DNA of 64,000 nucleotides from Leptopterna dolabrata (GCA_954871275.1 OX940977.1:35188493-35252492), one strand, 5' to 3'; counted from the first letter of the stretch, positions 17,375-29,391 are shown. The notes: generated by a model from the sequence alone, not told the origin. Numbers and translations: made by a program.

Positions 17375-19425
17375 GGACCCTTTTAGCGAATTTTCAAAGA
17401 AAATGAAGCTATTGCAATGGCTTCGAAATTTAAATAATATAAATTTTTGGAAATTTTCTTCATAGAAATCCGTTTCAGACCATTCTAAAACGATTCCTGA
17501 AATTTAACACTTTTTTATATGTATATATATATATATATATATATGTGTCACTCCAGACGATAACTCTCGATAGAATTGAGATAAACAGCTCAAATTTGCA
17601 CAAAAAATCTATCTTGGCAATCGAAAGGCTAAGTTCGAAGATGGGCGAAATTGGCCTACTCTAAGGAGGGTTTTGGCGCATTTAAAGTGCGCAAAAATTA
17701 CCCAAAAATCCCCAAAATGTTATTTTCCAACAAGTGACCCCTCATTTTAAAGGTTTTTGCACGCTGAACACGATGGTGGAATCGGATTTTAGATATCTTG
17801 ATCCGTTCTCAAATTAGAGCATTTAAAGTGCGCAAAAATTACCCAAAAATCCCCAAAATGTTATTTTCTAACAAGTGACCCCTCATTTTAAAGGTTTTTG
17901 CACGCTGAACACGATGGTGAAATCGGATTTTAGATATCTAAATCCGTTCTTAAATTAGAGCATTCAAAGTGCGCAAAAATTACCCAAAACTAGGATAATC
18001 TTTAAACTCTTACCCCCCACCCCCTTAGAGTGGTCAGATTGAAAAATGTGAGAAGTATTAATTGAAGACGAGAGTTCGAAGCAAAAAAGGGGGAGGCAAA
18101 CGATTAGTACAACTCCTTGAATTTCCCATTTGACATATAATTGTTATGATACCTTCATAGATAGACAAGTACCGGCCCACGTATTACTAGAAGGAAGACG
18201 AAAGAAAAAATCTATTTCAAATTATTCAATTTAGGTACTAACAGTAGGAGGAAGAAGGTTAGGTAGGTATCTTATCAATTTATTATCAGTATCATACGAA
18301 TATTTGATATTCAAAGGTAGGTAGGTACTTAACATGATAAAAATAATATCAATGAAGAAGGAAGGATCTACCTACCTAGTAGAGCAAATCTTGAACTGGT
18401 TTTAGATACCAGGCCTGAAATCGTAGTCAAGAGGAAAGGCCATTCAGAAGGAACAAGGAATCTACTCATAACAGTTTATAATTATTACGTAGGTAATTAT
18501 ATGAAATTAATACCTACGTACAAAATGATTGTGTAAAGAGTTCGTAGCAGTTAATAACAAATTATAACCACATGGATAAATTAGAAATCAAGGTAATAAA
18601 AAAATATTAGTAACAGGGGCATCTAGTAGGAATATACCTAATAATTATGTTCCAAAGCTACCAATAGGTACTGACCTTCTTTTGAAAAAATCACAATATT
18701 GGTAATTACCTACTGATCATGTGATTTTTTTTAACAATAAATTAACTAAATTTATGTATTATAAGGAACCTACTTAATACAATATTTTCCGTTGCCTACC
18801 TACTAGTTTTCTTGAGCTGACGGGAATTTAAAAAGGCATTCCTTCTTTGTGTTTCTGCATGGCGGCGGCATCCAAGCTTCCTTTTCTCTTTCATTCACTC
18901 GATCGCCTGATCCCGTTCTATGCAAACGCTTTCACTAGCCCGAAAAAACTCTATTACATCATACTTTTTTGTGTTTGAATTGTTCACATTGCAGTTCAAA
19001 TTTGTAGATCAATCAAGAGAACCCACATGTTCTTCCAAGTGATCCTTCCAGAAACCACATCCTTCCTTCATAGTTTATTTCAAGATTGAGCCTGCATGAA
19101 AAACAACCTGCACTTGAAGCACTCATGATTTTCTATAACAACTCCTTTACCTACTGCACTCTCTTGAGTAGGTAAGTCAAAAGTCCTAACTACCCTATCC
19201 TACCTAATATGAACCCACAGCGATCAAATAAATAAGCACTTAGTACAATTACGTAATAAACAAACGGTAGAATCAGGATGGACAAAACGTACAAATTAAA
19301 ATAAATACGAAGAGAATATACATAGAAAACCAAATTTTAGACCGAAGTTTTCCTTTATTCAAAACCATAGCCATTAATTCGAATATTTCTTTGAAAATTC
19401 GCTCATTAAGTCATGCTGCATGACT
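17375..19425 (+). mobile_element. Host repeat A, copy 2 (long form) inside element 2
   Basis: The left terminus AGCGAATTTTCAAAGAAA (17375) has its exact inverse at 19386-19403, followed by the family's CATGCTGCATGACTG end. At ~2 kb it is longer than the ~850-bp copies. It contains a tandem duplication around AAGTGCGCAAAAATTACCC (17690-17985) and no recognisable transposase. Flanking T runs suggest a T-rich target. Confidence 0.75.
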
Positions 19426-19529
19426 GGTTTTTTTTTTTGTCTTGGAAAACAACTTAGTATAATATTATTGTTTTAGTGGAAAATTTCCCTTAAAACGATT
19501 TTTTCTTAAAATTATAGGTGTACATACCT

Positions 19530-19841
19530 CTAATAAACAAACTTGATGTCATGCATGTCTTTTCCATTTTTTGATTTGGTGAATCCATTGTACACTAAAC
19601 GAACATCATGTTCGAGTAGTTTTGAAAATTCCGATTTTTTAAAAGTGGCATATCTTTCAGGTAAAAATACTCTGAATTCTCCCAGATTAGCTATTATAGA
19701 CTCGGAATTTTCCCGAGAGTATTTCGTTTTCACGTACTCAAAATTTAGAATCTTGTATGGTTTTCCACGTTCCAGTTCAGAGAGTTTGTTTGTGGAGTTG
19801 TTTTCAAAATTAAAATTTTTAAATAGCTGTTCCTTATTCAT
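19530..19841 (-). CDS. Small OB-fold-like protein, TIR-linked, copy 2
   Basis: 103 residues from the ATG at 19841, which the promoter block at 19842-19877 selects over an earlier ATG at 19892. Shared features with copy 1: KLSELERGKPYKIL, VFLPERY, VRLVYNG and GKDMHDIKF. It starts only 37 bp inside the perfect terminal repeat of element 2. The frame is intact. A function in replication (ssDNA binding) is an inference only. Confidence 0.7.
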   Translation of the reverse strand: MNKEQLFKNFNFENNSTNKLSELERGKPYKILNFEYVKTKYSRENSESIIANLGEFRVFLPERYATFKKSEFSKLLEHDVRLVYNGFTKSKNGKDMHDIKFVY

Positions 19842-19877
19842 TTTTATTATAAAAGTTATTCTTTTAACTATCCCCCC
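19842..19877 (-). promoter_or_regulatory. Extended promoter block of OB-like gene copy 2
   Basis: GGGGGGATAGTTAAAAG then ATAACTTTTATAATAAAA and the ATG. It adjoins the inner edge of the 205-bp terminal repeat. Confidence 0.6.
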
Positions 19878-20082
19878 AAATGAAAAAGTCACTGGTTTTG
19901 ATGTTTTGTGTTAGAAAAGTTTTACCAGGGATTTAAGTCACTAAATGAAAAAGTCACTGGTTCTGATGTTTTGTGTTAAAAAATGTGTTCTGATGTTTTG
20001 TGTTAAAAAGTTTTATCAGGGGTTTAACAGAAAAGCATTTTTAACAGGATTTACCAGGGTGTCCTGAAGTGCCCCACTTACT
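19878..20082 (-). repeat. Right terminal inverted repeat of element 2
   Basis: Exact inverse of 8091-8295. It contains direct repeats of GTCACTGGTTCTGATG and TTTTGTGTTA, likely binding sites or remnants of tandem growth. Confidence 0.93.
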
Positions 20083-20200
20083 AGTACATATTATATTATA
20101 TAGACGGGCTATCTATACAGAGAGCTGTGATCTGTAACAGAAGGTATTCTGTACAGGGGTATTTGCAGTGTGTTTTCTGTTATCCCTGCCTGCTTTCAAA
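20083..20200 (+). repeat. Host repeat B, right of element 2
   Basis: AGTACATATTATATTATAT to GTGATCTGTAACAGAAGG continues the copy interrupted at 8087 and matches 36873 onward. Confidence 0.85.
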
Positions 20201-21077
20201 AACCTGTACTTGAGGTTTTTATCTATACGTAACTAATCTATGCAATATTAATCCCTCATAATTATGTACAATATTTCCGTTATTATTTTAAATGGTTTAA
20301 TAGTTTATCGAGGTTAATTTTGTAATCTGATGCTCTAAATTCCAAATAATTTTTAGTGTTTTCTTTCCTCTAAACCAAACCTGCACCTACTAGGTTTTTG
20401 TATTTACCTATCTATAAGTGTTGACTGTGATAAAGTTAACTCTTTGTGTTACCTACTTTACTTGATTTGAATTATCTACCCAATTTGTTACGTCTTTTGT
20501 CACCCGTAAAATGTACCTACCTATTAAATTTTGCTTTTCATATTGTGATTGGGCTAATGCTCGTTACAAACAAGTGTTCATTTGAAATAATTTTCCCGAA
20601 AAGATCGTGTTCGAAATGAGAAAATAGGTGCATATTCGATAGATTGCACGTGAAAACCATTAGAAATTTGTCACAATTTTTCAGTTGTGAACCAAAATTC
20701 GGCTAGGCTCCCAGGATAAAAACATATCCAGATTTAATGTTTTTCCGTGTACTGGAGAAATTTTGGCATCTAATAGTTTCCCTCAAGCTTTAAAGTCATA
20801 CTTACCTACCGATGTGTACGTGAGCATCGATTTGTAATTTATGACGATTTTCAACCTACAAAAACTCAAATGTGATACTTTGAACTGAGCTTTCTTCATA
20901 ATCCTATAAAGCTTTAAAACCACTTCGTCATCTACCTGCAGCCAATTTCCCCTGTATTCAAGAACTTCAAGCCAGGATCTAGTCACGTTATTCCTGATCT
21001 AGATAAGTTTTATTTACCTACTAACCTATTCATTTCCGAACTTGTTGCCATGTTGCTGTTTTAATAATGTATTGCTA

Positions 21078-21756
21078 CAGTAAAATCCCTCTTAACCGAC
21101 ACTTGATTAACCGACAATTCGATTAACCGATCAAAACTTCCCTTCAAACTGCCCCTCTGTTAACCGACATTTTTCGGGATAATGCCTCCAGAGATTAAAT
21201 ATGTGTTGAGGCCTTCCTCGACCTCAACACATATTTTTACTCACATCTCACTATCGGGTTAGTCTTCATTCGTCATCGGACATTACGAATGGAGACATTC
21301 AGCAGTGGGGGCGGGCTGACGAAGTGGAATTTGAACTGAACGACGAAGAATTGGCCGCCCGTAACGTCAAGTACTGAAATTACCCACAATAGCTCCGACG
21401 ACGACGACTAAGCCACGAGGGATGGAGAGGAAACAATCCCCTTTGTACAAGCTTTTGAGGCGCTCGAAACAGCTCTTTCTTTCACAAAATAGCTAGAATC
21501 TGCCAGATCTCTGTACCTTCAAGAAATGGAGGGACTACACTGGATTGGGAAGGCTGCCTGTGCCCAAGCAGACTAAAATTACATATTTTTTCTAGTGAGA
21601 TTTGATTGCTTTTAAATTAATTATTTTGATTTTTGACACGAGTTTAATTCTTATGTAAACACTTATACGCACTTCTACATAAAAAGAATTCGGCATTCGA
21701 TTATCCGACTTTTCTGATTATCCAACAAATCATGTCAGTTAAGAGGGTTTTTACTA
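21078..21756 (+). mobile_element. pogo/Tigger-like DNA transposon remnant
   Basis: Termini CAGTAAAATCCCTCTTAAC and the inverse of TAGTAAAAACCCTCTTAAC are flanked by TA. The interior contains a decayed transposase C terminus (AFEALETALSF-like, about 21448-21500) and AACCGA-type subterminal repeats. About 680 bp, non-autonomous. Confidence 0.75.
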
Positions 21757-21875
21757 TATCTGATTTAATTATGTATTGACGATTACTTGACGCAATTCTT
21801 ATTGATTGTTTATGGTACTGAACATGAATTATAATAACAAGTATTATAATATTGATGAGTCCGCGACATTAGCAG

Positions 21876-23272
21876 CAGAGATGGGCAAAATCTTACTCAT
21901 GAATATGATTAGGATTTTTAATCATACGAATTTTTTCCTGTGATTAAGAATAAGATTAAAATCATAATCACAAGTATGATTGGGATTTTAATCATACTCA
22001 CGAGTATCATTAAGAATAAAATCTTAATCACAGGTATGGTTAAGAATAAACTGTTAATCATAGAAAACCTATGATTAATCACGGGAAATCTATGATTAAT
22101 CACGGAAAATCTGTGATTTATGTCGGATTCACGTAGTACGACTATGATTAAAATCTTAATCACAGGTATGATTGAGAATAAACTGTTAATCATAGAAAAC
22201 CTGTGATTAATAACGGGAAATCTATGATTAATCACGGAAAACCTGTGATTTATGTCGGATTCACGTAGTAAGGTTAGGATTTAAATCTCAATCACCTGTA
22301 TAATTAAAAAATTACATTTTTATCATAGAAATTTGTGATTAATTGCAAAAAACTTGTGAGTAATTGTGAAAAATCTGTGATTGATCACGATCTGGTCGAA
22401 AGTTATACCTAATTTTTCGATGTATTTTTCAACTGAAACCGATTTTACGTCATAAAAACACTATTTCTCAACTTCGACTTCACTTATCCCCATTTTGTAT
22501 CTCATTTTCGGATTCAGCATGAAATTTCCTATAGGCGAATAGCATTTTCATTGTTAGTTACTTGTAATCAGATACATTTATTACAATAAGAACGTTAATT
22601 TTTACAGAATTTGAAATTCTAGATAATTTTCAAAAATTAGCCTCTTTTACAAAACTGGTCTTAAGGCTGTCGAATTGCCCAGAATTTGCTCAATATAATA
22701 CTGTTACCAACGGTATAATCAGTTTCAATAATAGCTCATTTCTTATGACCGTTACAACTGAGCTACTGCTGAAAAACACTGTGTTGGCGAAGGAAGCAAA
22801 GGGGACTGGCATGAAGAGTACTGGCATATCAAAATTGGTATTTACTAGGGAAATCACTGTATGTCAATTAAACTAAATCACTCCAGCGCGCATGATAATT
22901 ACGTCATTACACACACATAGTAATTGTCAGTTCAAAGGTAATTGTCAGTTCAAAAAGTTTTCAAAATTACTTCAAACTCTTCTTTACAAAATTTCTTATT
23001 GCTTCATCCCAGTCCCCTTTGCTTCCTTCGCAAACACAGTGTTTTTCAGCACTAGCTCAGTTGTAACCATTGGTAACAGTATTAGATTGAGCAAATTCTG
23101 GGCAATTCGACAGCCTTAAGACCAGTTTTGTAAAAGAGGCTAATTTTAGCGAATTTTCGAAGAAAAGGAAGCTATTGTTCTCGGTCCAAAATTTTTAAAA
23201 CTCGAATTTCCGAAAAATTTTTATACCAAAATCCGTTTCAGACTATCCTGAATTCCCTGCCGAAAGACACCA

Positions 23273-23358
<86 letters not shown>

Positions 23359-24652
23359 TTCCAGACGATAACTCTCGAAAGAATTGAGATAAAAAGTTCA
23401 AATTTGCACGAAAAACCTGTCTTGGCAATCGACAGGCTAAGTTCGAAGATGGGCAGAATCGGGTCACCCTAAGGGGGAGTTTTGGGGAGTTTTAAGGGTG
23501 GAAAATTACCCATAAATTCCCAAATGAAAACGTCTGACAAGTGACACCTCATTTTAAAGGTTTTTGTACGCTGAACACGATGGTGAAATCAGAATTGCGA
23601 TATCTCATTCCATTCTCAAACTGGAGCACTTTGAAGATGAAGGAACGTGGTTATTTCTTGAGATGTTCTTCCTGGTTCGTCTGCTCTAATCTGATAACGG
23701 AATGGGATATCGCAATTCTGACTTCACCATCGTGTTCAGCGTTGGAAAATCTACAAACCGAGGTGTTACTCGGCAAAAAATGGAACAAAAAATTTGTTAC
23801 GTACCCAATACCTACTCTTCTGGTATTCAAAACATTTTTGATTTCCCCCTCCCCCTCCTTCCACCCCAAATTTTACTTTGCGTAAAACTACTCCTGTTTT
23901 AATTTTGTATCAAGTTGGGAAAACATTGGCCGAAAATTAATTTTCAGAAAATTTTAGGCGGAGGAGGAAGATGCCGAAAACTTCGAAAATTTGCTCTTAT
24001 AGCCATGCTGCATGACTGTGGTTTTGAAAATTATCTAGAATTTCAAATTCTGCAAAAATTAACGTTCTTATTGTAATAAATGTATCTGATTACAAGTAAC
24101 TAACAATGAAAATGCTATTCGCCTATAGGAAATTTCATGCTGAATCCGAAAATGAGATACAAAATGGGGATAAGTGAAGTCGAAGTTGAGAAATAGTGTT
24201 TTTATGACGTAAAATCGGGTTCAGTTGAAAAATACATCGAAAAATTAGGTATAACTTTCGACCAGATCGTGATCAATCACAGATTTTTCACAATTACTCA
24301 CAAATTTTTTGCAATTAATCACAAATTTCTGTGATAAAAATGTAATTTTTTAATTATACAGGTGATTGAGATTTAAATCCTAACTTTACTACGTGAATCC
24401 GACATAAATCACAGATTTTCCGTGATTAATCATAGATTTCCCGTGATTAATCATAGGTTTTCTATGATTAGGTAACAGTTTATTCTTAATCATACCTGTG
24501 ATTAAGATTTTATTCTTAATCATTCTCGTGAGTATGATTAAAATCCCAATCATACTTGTGATTATGATTTTAATCTTATTCTTAATCACAGGAAAAATTC
24601 GTATGATTAAAAATCCTAATCATATTCATGAGTAAGATTTTGCCCATCTCTG
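21876..24652. mobile_element. hAT-type fold-back element, ~0.95-kb arms
   Basis: The termini CAGAGATGGGCAAAATC are inverted and flanked by an 8-bp duplication ATTAGCAG (21868-21875 and 24653-24660), both hAT traits. The left arm (21876 to ~22835) mirrors the right arm (~22990-24652), apart from a repeat A insertion. The outer arms consist of short TGATTAATCACGG-type self-complementary repeats. No transposase is present. Confidence 0.9.
23148..24021 (+). mobile_element. Host repeat A, copy 3, nested in the hAT arm
   Basis: It runs from AGCGAATTTTCGAAGAAA to TGACTGTGG and is flanked by TTTT. The mirror-image arm at 22631-22640 (CAAAAATTAG) preserves the empty site. It contains a (TA)n tract (23278-23356) and an internal ~50-bp inverted repeat. 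Confidence 0.88.
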
Positions 24653-24822
24653 ATTAGCAGGGCAGTCTGACAAAAAGCCCCAGACTGAAATGGCTGTTCA
24701 CATTACTTTACTTTATAATATCAAAGATTTCAAGTATGCAGCCAATGATGCGTGAAGCAACGAATTATATTTACAGCACAAGAAAACGGTAGAATTACAA
24801 CAGATTACAAGCCTCAAGTACA

Positions 24823-25143
24823 TCACAGGTTGAATTTCCGCCTACTAGACTCGACCTGTCGTCTTCGCCCGGACTTGATCCACTCGTATTCGCCAAGCTT
24901 GGTGTCAAAAGTCCCCTCCTGTATGTACTCGAGGCGGAGGGTGAACCTCGGGCCAAGCTCCCGCAGTCGGGGTTTGGCAGTGGGACTGAACTCATAGCGG
25001 TGGTGACGGAAGAAAATGTAGTCCCTCTGGTTGTGGAAAGTGACAACGCGACGACCTTTGAACTCGGGGTCGTAGTGGAAGAGGGAGGCCAACATACGGG
25101 CAACTGTTGAGCCCAAGCGAGTGGTGAAGTTGTTGAGAAGCAC
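24823..25143 (-). CDS. RPF1: RPF1 exon 3 (C-terminal Brix domain)
   Basis: Last of three exons (29391-29258, 27281-26792, 25143-24823; 945 nt, 314 residues). It encodes LLNNFTTRLG, FHNQRDYIFFRHHRYEF, LGPRFTLRL and GEYEW, which are the signature stretches of ribosome production factor 1. RPF1 is a Brix-domain nucleolar protein needed for 60S subunit maturation. The acceptor CAG lies before GTG at 25143, in phase 0. The stop is TGA at 24823. Confidence 0.95.
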   Translation of the reverse strand: MLLNNFTTRLGSTVARMLASLFHYDPEFKGRRVVTFHNQRDYIFFRHHRYEFSPTAKPRLRELGPRFTLRLEYIQEGTFDTKLGEYEWIKSGRRRQVESSRRKFNL

Positions 25144-26791
25144 CTGTCAAATAATCGATTATTCATTATTGGATTATTTATTTATTCCAAAAACGGGCAA
25201 AGCCCCATTTATATAGGACAGTATAAAGAGAACAATATGCCAGTTGGCCAAGTAGGTACAGGTATCAGAAAAGAACAGAGAAAGAAGCAAACAAAAAACT
25301 CCTATATCCGAGTGTTTGGCGGGAATCAACTAAAGAAAATGTCCTCCTCTGCAAGGAAGAACATATAAAAATCATGAACGGTGCCTGAGGAGATAATTTT
25401 TGATTTTCATCGTACCTGTCAAGGAGCACTCGTTTGGTGGCTAAAGAAGTGCGGGTCTTTCAGCGTAGTAGTGTAGCATGTTATCCACTCAGCCAGGGCT
25501 GGTAGGCACGTTATAAATTGCCACCAACGGGACTCGGGTAGCTTGGTGAGTGAAGCCCGGAAGAACAATATTGACAATGTCTTGTAGAGGTGGAATTACC
25601 TACTGTGAGAGGTGTATTTCATATGACTGACAACCTTCAAGAGGTCAAAGGACCAACACCATGGAAACGAGAGAAACGGTCCAAGGTGTCGGATCCCCAC
25701 AAGGCCACAGGCAATGCGGGCGTCAATCCCCTCGCCTGTCAAACATTACAGTAGTAGGAAAGAGGCGACGCGAGGGAAAGCGTGACAGATTCGCAGACAG
25801 AGGTCCAGCCATTAAACATAATTATTCATGTTAAAATAGTGACTGATTTATTTAAACAAAAACATCATTGTTTTGCAGTCTCGATTTGTTGGTGGTAAAG
25901 CAGGTTGACTATGAAACTACGAAACATTTGACCTACAAACTCCATATATGAACACTTATTTAAAAAAAGACTAGGATGTGACATCGGTTAAATTATTCTG
26001 CGCTGAAGAAGTAGACAGAGGCCACAAATCAGAAGAGGGCGAAATTTCCTCGGTCTGAGCATCCTACTACGTCAGCAGACTCCTGAGGAATTTATTATGA
26101 ATTATCGAGGGGATCGAAACCCATTCAATTGTTTTCTTACGAATTACTGCTACTGTTCCAAGGGGCCGACTATTCACAGCCGGGATTTTCACTTTCCGGG
26201 ATTATGAAAAACCAGGATCCCACCGTATTCCGCAACCAGGAGAGTTGTTCAATTTTTCCCCACGAGAAACAGATGAAGAATGACATGATACGTATCTCAG
26301 AGTATACAGCCCACGTACTTATCCCACTTCCTTCCTCTGAGCTTCATGCCATACAATACATAGCACCGACCAGATGTAGCACTTATCATTGTTATCCAGT
26401 TCTTTATTATTGTTGATGCGAGCCAAAACGTTTCATCCTCCTTGTTGCCTGGGATAGATGCGCACTACTGTAATACATCTTATGCTTATTTCTATTTACA
26501 ACGTCATCCAATTTCAAGTAACGGCATTTGACTTGACTAAGGACAGATGATATGAACCAAGATGAGTAGCTACAATATTATAGGTATACCCTACTTTTAC
26601 TGAAGAACAAATCTAAATGGCACTAACTTGTTGAAACTTGAGTTTGATTTCTGATTAAGTCAGCCTGATGTCACAGATAAAGTCAGCGAAATTGATAATA
26701 CAGTGGAACTAAAGTAACATAGGTAGTACTCAAAAAGTAGGTAATGGAGTCCCAAAGCCGAAGCCACAGTCAAAGGCCGGCTGGTACTCAC

Positions 26792-27281
26792 CTCAGGGCG
26801 ATGTTTGTTGATTTCTCTGTGGCTCTTGTTGAGGTCAGTAGTGATTTTGACATTGCTCATTCTGAAATACGCCGTAGGCCCTTTGGGAAGGTGGATGATG
26901 AGCATGCCGTTGGGTTTCTTCTGGTCTTCATTGATGATGATGACGTCAGTGAACTTCTTCTCAACGGCCCTCTTGACAATCTTCTTAACGCTCGACCTTC
27001 CGCGATAGCGGAACATGGAGTTGGGAATGACCCTGCACAGCTCCACACCAAACACTCGAGTCTTGGTGATGGGGTTGTCGCAAAACGTGATCAACACTTT
27101 CGGTTCGTACTCCATGTTGAAGTAAGAACTAAATTCGTCTGTCTGCAAATCAATCTGCGTCTCCTCCACCCGCTCTTCATTCCGAGGGTCTTGGACATCG
27201 ATGACGGTATCATCTGGTTCTCTCAGGGATTCAATAGTATGAGGAACCCCAGGTTTTTGGCCTTCCTCTTTCCTCTTCTTT
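26792..27281 (-). CDS. RPF1: RPF1 exon 2 (N-terminal half of Brix domain)
   Basis: A 490-nt exon with acceptor TTAG before 27281 and donor GTGAGT at 26791. It encodes a basic stretch (KKRKEEGQKPGVPHTIE), DEFSSYF, then the Brix start KVLITFCDNP, IPNSMFRYRG, FTDVIIINEDQKKPNG and HLPKGPTAYFRMS. The phase matches both neighbours without gap. Confidence 0.95.
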
Positions 27282-28439
27282 CTAAGGAGACAAATAGTGG
27301 CATATTACGATACGGCATTTCTACATCGGAATTAATTAAGTATACATAAAACATGTGGTCCAAGGATTACTCTACTCGACCCAAAATTTCACTGCAAGTA
27401 ATAACCCTTTCCTAGCTACTCTCAACATACCTAGGGGGAAGGGGTTGTCGAACTATCGACGATTTCATACAGGAAACCAGTTCAAGTACCAGTTCTAGTA
27501 TGTGCAGACGAATGTTATATATGTATCAGTAAAACTAAACGGATTTTTTGATCCCCCCCCCCCCCACTAAAAACCCACCTCATTATGGTCATTCTGCAAT
27601 ATCATGCGACAATTTGGGTGTCAGTCCCCTACAGCCCCCACCCCCTTCGAACACTTTTACTGCAGAACTTAAAGCCTATGGGTTGGTACGGGTTGATACC
27701 TAGATGGTGGTATATGTAAAAATAGTTCCAGTCATGCAGCATGGCTATAAGAGCGAACTTTCAAAGAAACATTTGTGCTACTGCGTAAAAAGATGAGAAA
27801 ACGTATACTTTCGAAAAGTATACTTACAATTTTTTGGCGATTTTTAGCAATTTTACCGATTTTTGACCCCATAAGGTCAATTTGACCAATTTTATTTTTA
27901 GAAACATATTGTCATCATCGAAATAGTCTCTCTTTTTGTCGAGAATCACAATCCCACAGAACGTCAGGTAATTAATATTGATTTTAGCCCATAATATCAA
28001 TTGGTGACCCTCCAAAATTCAAATTCGTCCCCTATTCTGTACTAAAAACAACTGAGGTGGTCTTTTTCTGTCTTTGCTCACCCTTCCATACCACTTTTAG
28101 TAATTTTATGTAAATTTTTCGTAATTTTAACCGGTTTACCAATTTTTGGAGCTAAAATCTGACACCCTTAGAATTTTTGAAAATTGCTCATCTTCGAAAT
28201 CATCCTTTCGTTGGGCAGGACGAACATTTTGGCGAAATTGAAATTTTTATCATGTAACCCCAAGTTCAGCTGTGGTTTGGAGTGACATAAATATATATAC
28301 AGGTATACATCTTTTTTAAAATCTAGGGATGAATTCAGGAGGCTCTGAAACGGATTTGCCTATAGAAAATTTTTCGAAAACTCAAGTTCTGAGAAATTTG
28401 GACCCACTGCAATGACCCGGATGTATACAGTTTCATTAT

Positions 28440-28740
28440 GTTGAAGCTTTTCGGTGCAAACGAACGGCTGGTCGTACAATGCTCTAGGTGGTCTCAAAAA
28501 ATTCTCTAGTTCGAGACCAATTTAAAAACGTTAAAAAAATATATCCATCTACAGAAATTTTCGAGCTACTGCGTTCTGAAAATTTCAACCCCTATTTTTC
28601 ACCTCTAAGGCCGAGCCCGATGTTTCACCCACTGTAACGCCGAGCTTCACAGACCAACTAGACACCAAATGGGACCTACAAATTTCATTAATTTCGGTTC
28701 ATCGTAACTAAGGGAAGGGCGAAGTAAACTAAACCAAAAT
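28440..28740 (+). repeat. Host repeat D, diverged copy
   Basis: Shares GGTGCAAACGAACGGCTGG, AACGCCGAGCTTC and GACCAACTAGACACC with copies at 32060, 35830 and 61640 (minus). It lies in RPF1 intron 1. Confidence 0.65.
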
Positions 28741-28750
28741 TGAGCTACTT

Positions 28751-28910
28751 CTTATGATAAACATAATGATTTGTTAATCAACTTGTAGAACAGCTCACGA
28801 ATGTAGGTGTGGATGTTTTAATACTATACTCTTATGATAAACATAATGATTTGTTAATCAACTTGTAGAACAGCTCACGAATGTAGGTGTGGATGTTTTA
28901 ATACTATACT
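28751..28910. repeat. Perfect 80-bp tandem duplication
   Basis: 28751-28830 and 28831-28910 are identical by eye, beginning CTTATGATAAACATAATG. A very recent slippage or assembly event within RPF1 intron 1. Confidence 0.95.
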
Positions 28911-29257
28911 CAATACAAGCATTTTAATTCCCAAGTTGTCTCAACTTACAACGTACCTACAACTATAGGGAAGTATGTACCTACTTACCACCTTCACAAT
29001 AGCTATTATTGAAAATTCAGATTTTAGATTTAACTAGATGAAATGGGTATAATAAAGTCAACAGACAACATGAATCAGAAGGGGAGGCAGGAACTCAAAT
29101 CTCAATGTTACATGTTATTCGGTAACCAGTTTAAATGCGGCTTTACTGCATCTGCATAAACTGTTGTGCAGTTGCACTCGATGCTACACCCCACCGGTGC
29201 TATTATGTTTTTCCAACATACCTGATCTCAGAAAATGTAAGTAACAATCCTACTTAC

Positions 29258-29391
29258 CGCAGTTCTCTCTTCTCTTTCTTTTTCCTGAGTTTCTCTTTTT
29301 CAAGAAGTCGATGCCTGACGGTTTTGTTTTTGATGTCATTTATATTGCCCACACGTCGAGTATCCTCCGGGTCTTTCTTCACTTTTACCAT
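29258..29391 (-). CDS. RPF1: RPF1 exon 1
   Basis: It starts at ATG 29391 (MVKVKKDPEDTRRVGNIND) and ends in a basic helix (RHRLLEKEKLRKKKEKREL), with donor GTAAGTA after 29258. The 134 nt leave a split Arg codon (CG/A) that exon 2 completes. The total of 314 residues is somewhat shorter than vertebrate RPF1, as the N terminus is reduced. Confidence 0.9.

Larger units (their letters stand above)
8088..20082 (+). mobile_element. Polinton/adintovirus-like element 2, exactly delimited (11,995 bp)
   Basis: It starts AGTAGTAAGTGGGG and ends CCCCACTTACT, with termini inverted and identical over 205 bp. It is flanked by AGTACA at 8082-8087 and 20083-20088, a 6-bp duplication as expected for Polintons. 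Two intact copies of host repeat B (AGTACA at 36873-36878; minus-strand equivalent at 31496-31501) show the pre-insertion site. It carries the complete virion module and an integrase but no polymerase, and it is inactivated by a frameshift in the ATPase. Confidence 0.93.

Noticed and set aside
24795..25166. 123-residue minus-strand frame overlapping RPF1 exon 3
   Set aside because: It reads the same exon in a wrong phase; the Brix-domain frame is unambiguous.
26744..27349. 201-residue plus-strand frame
   Set aside because: Antisense shadow of RPF1 exon 2, which has clear homology and splice sites.
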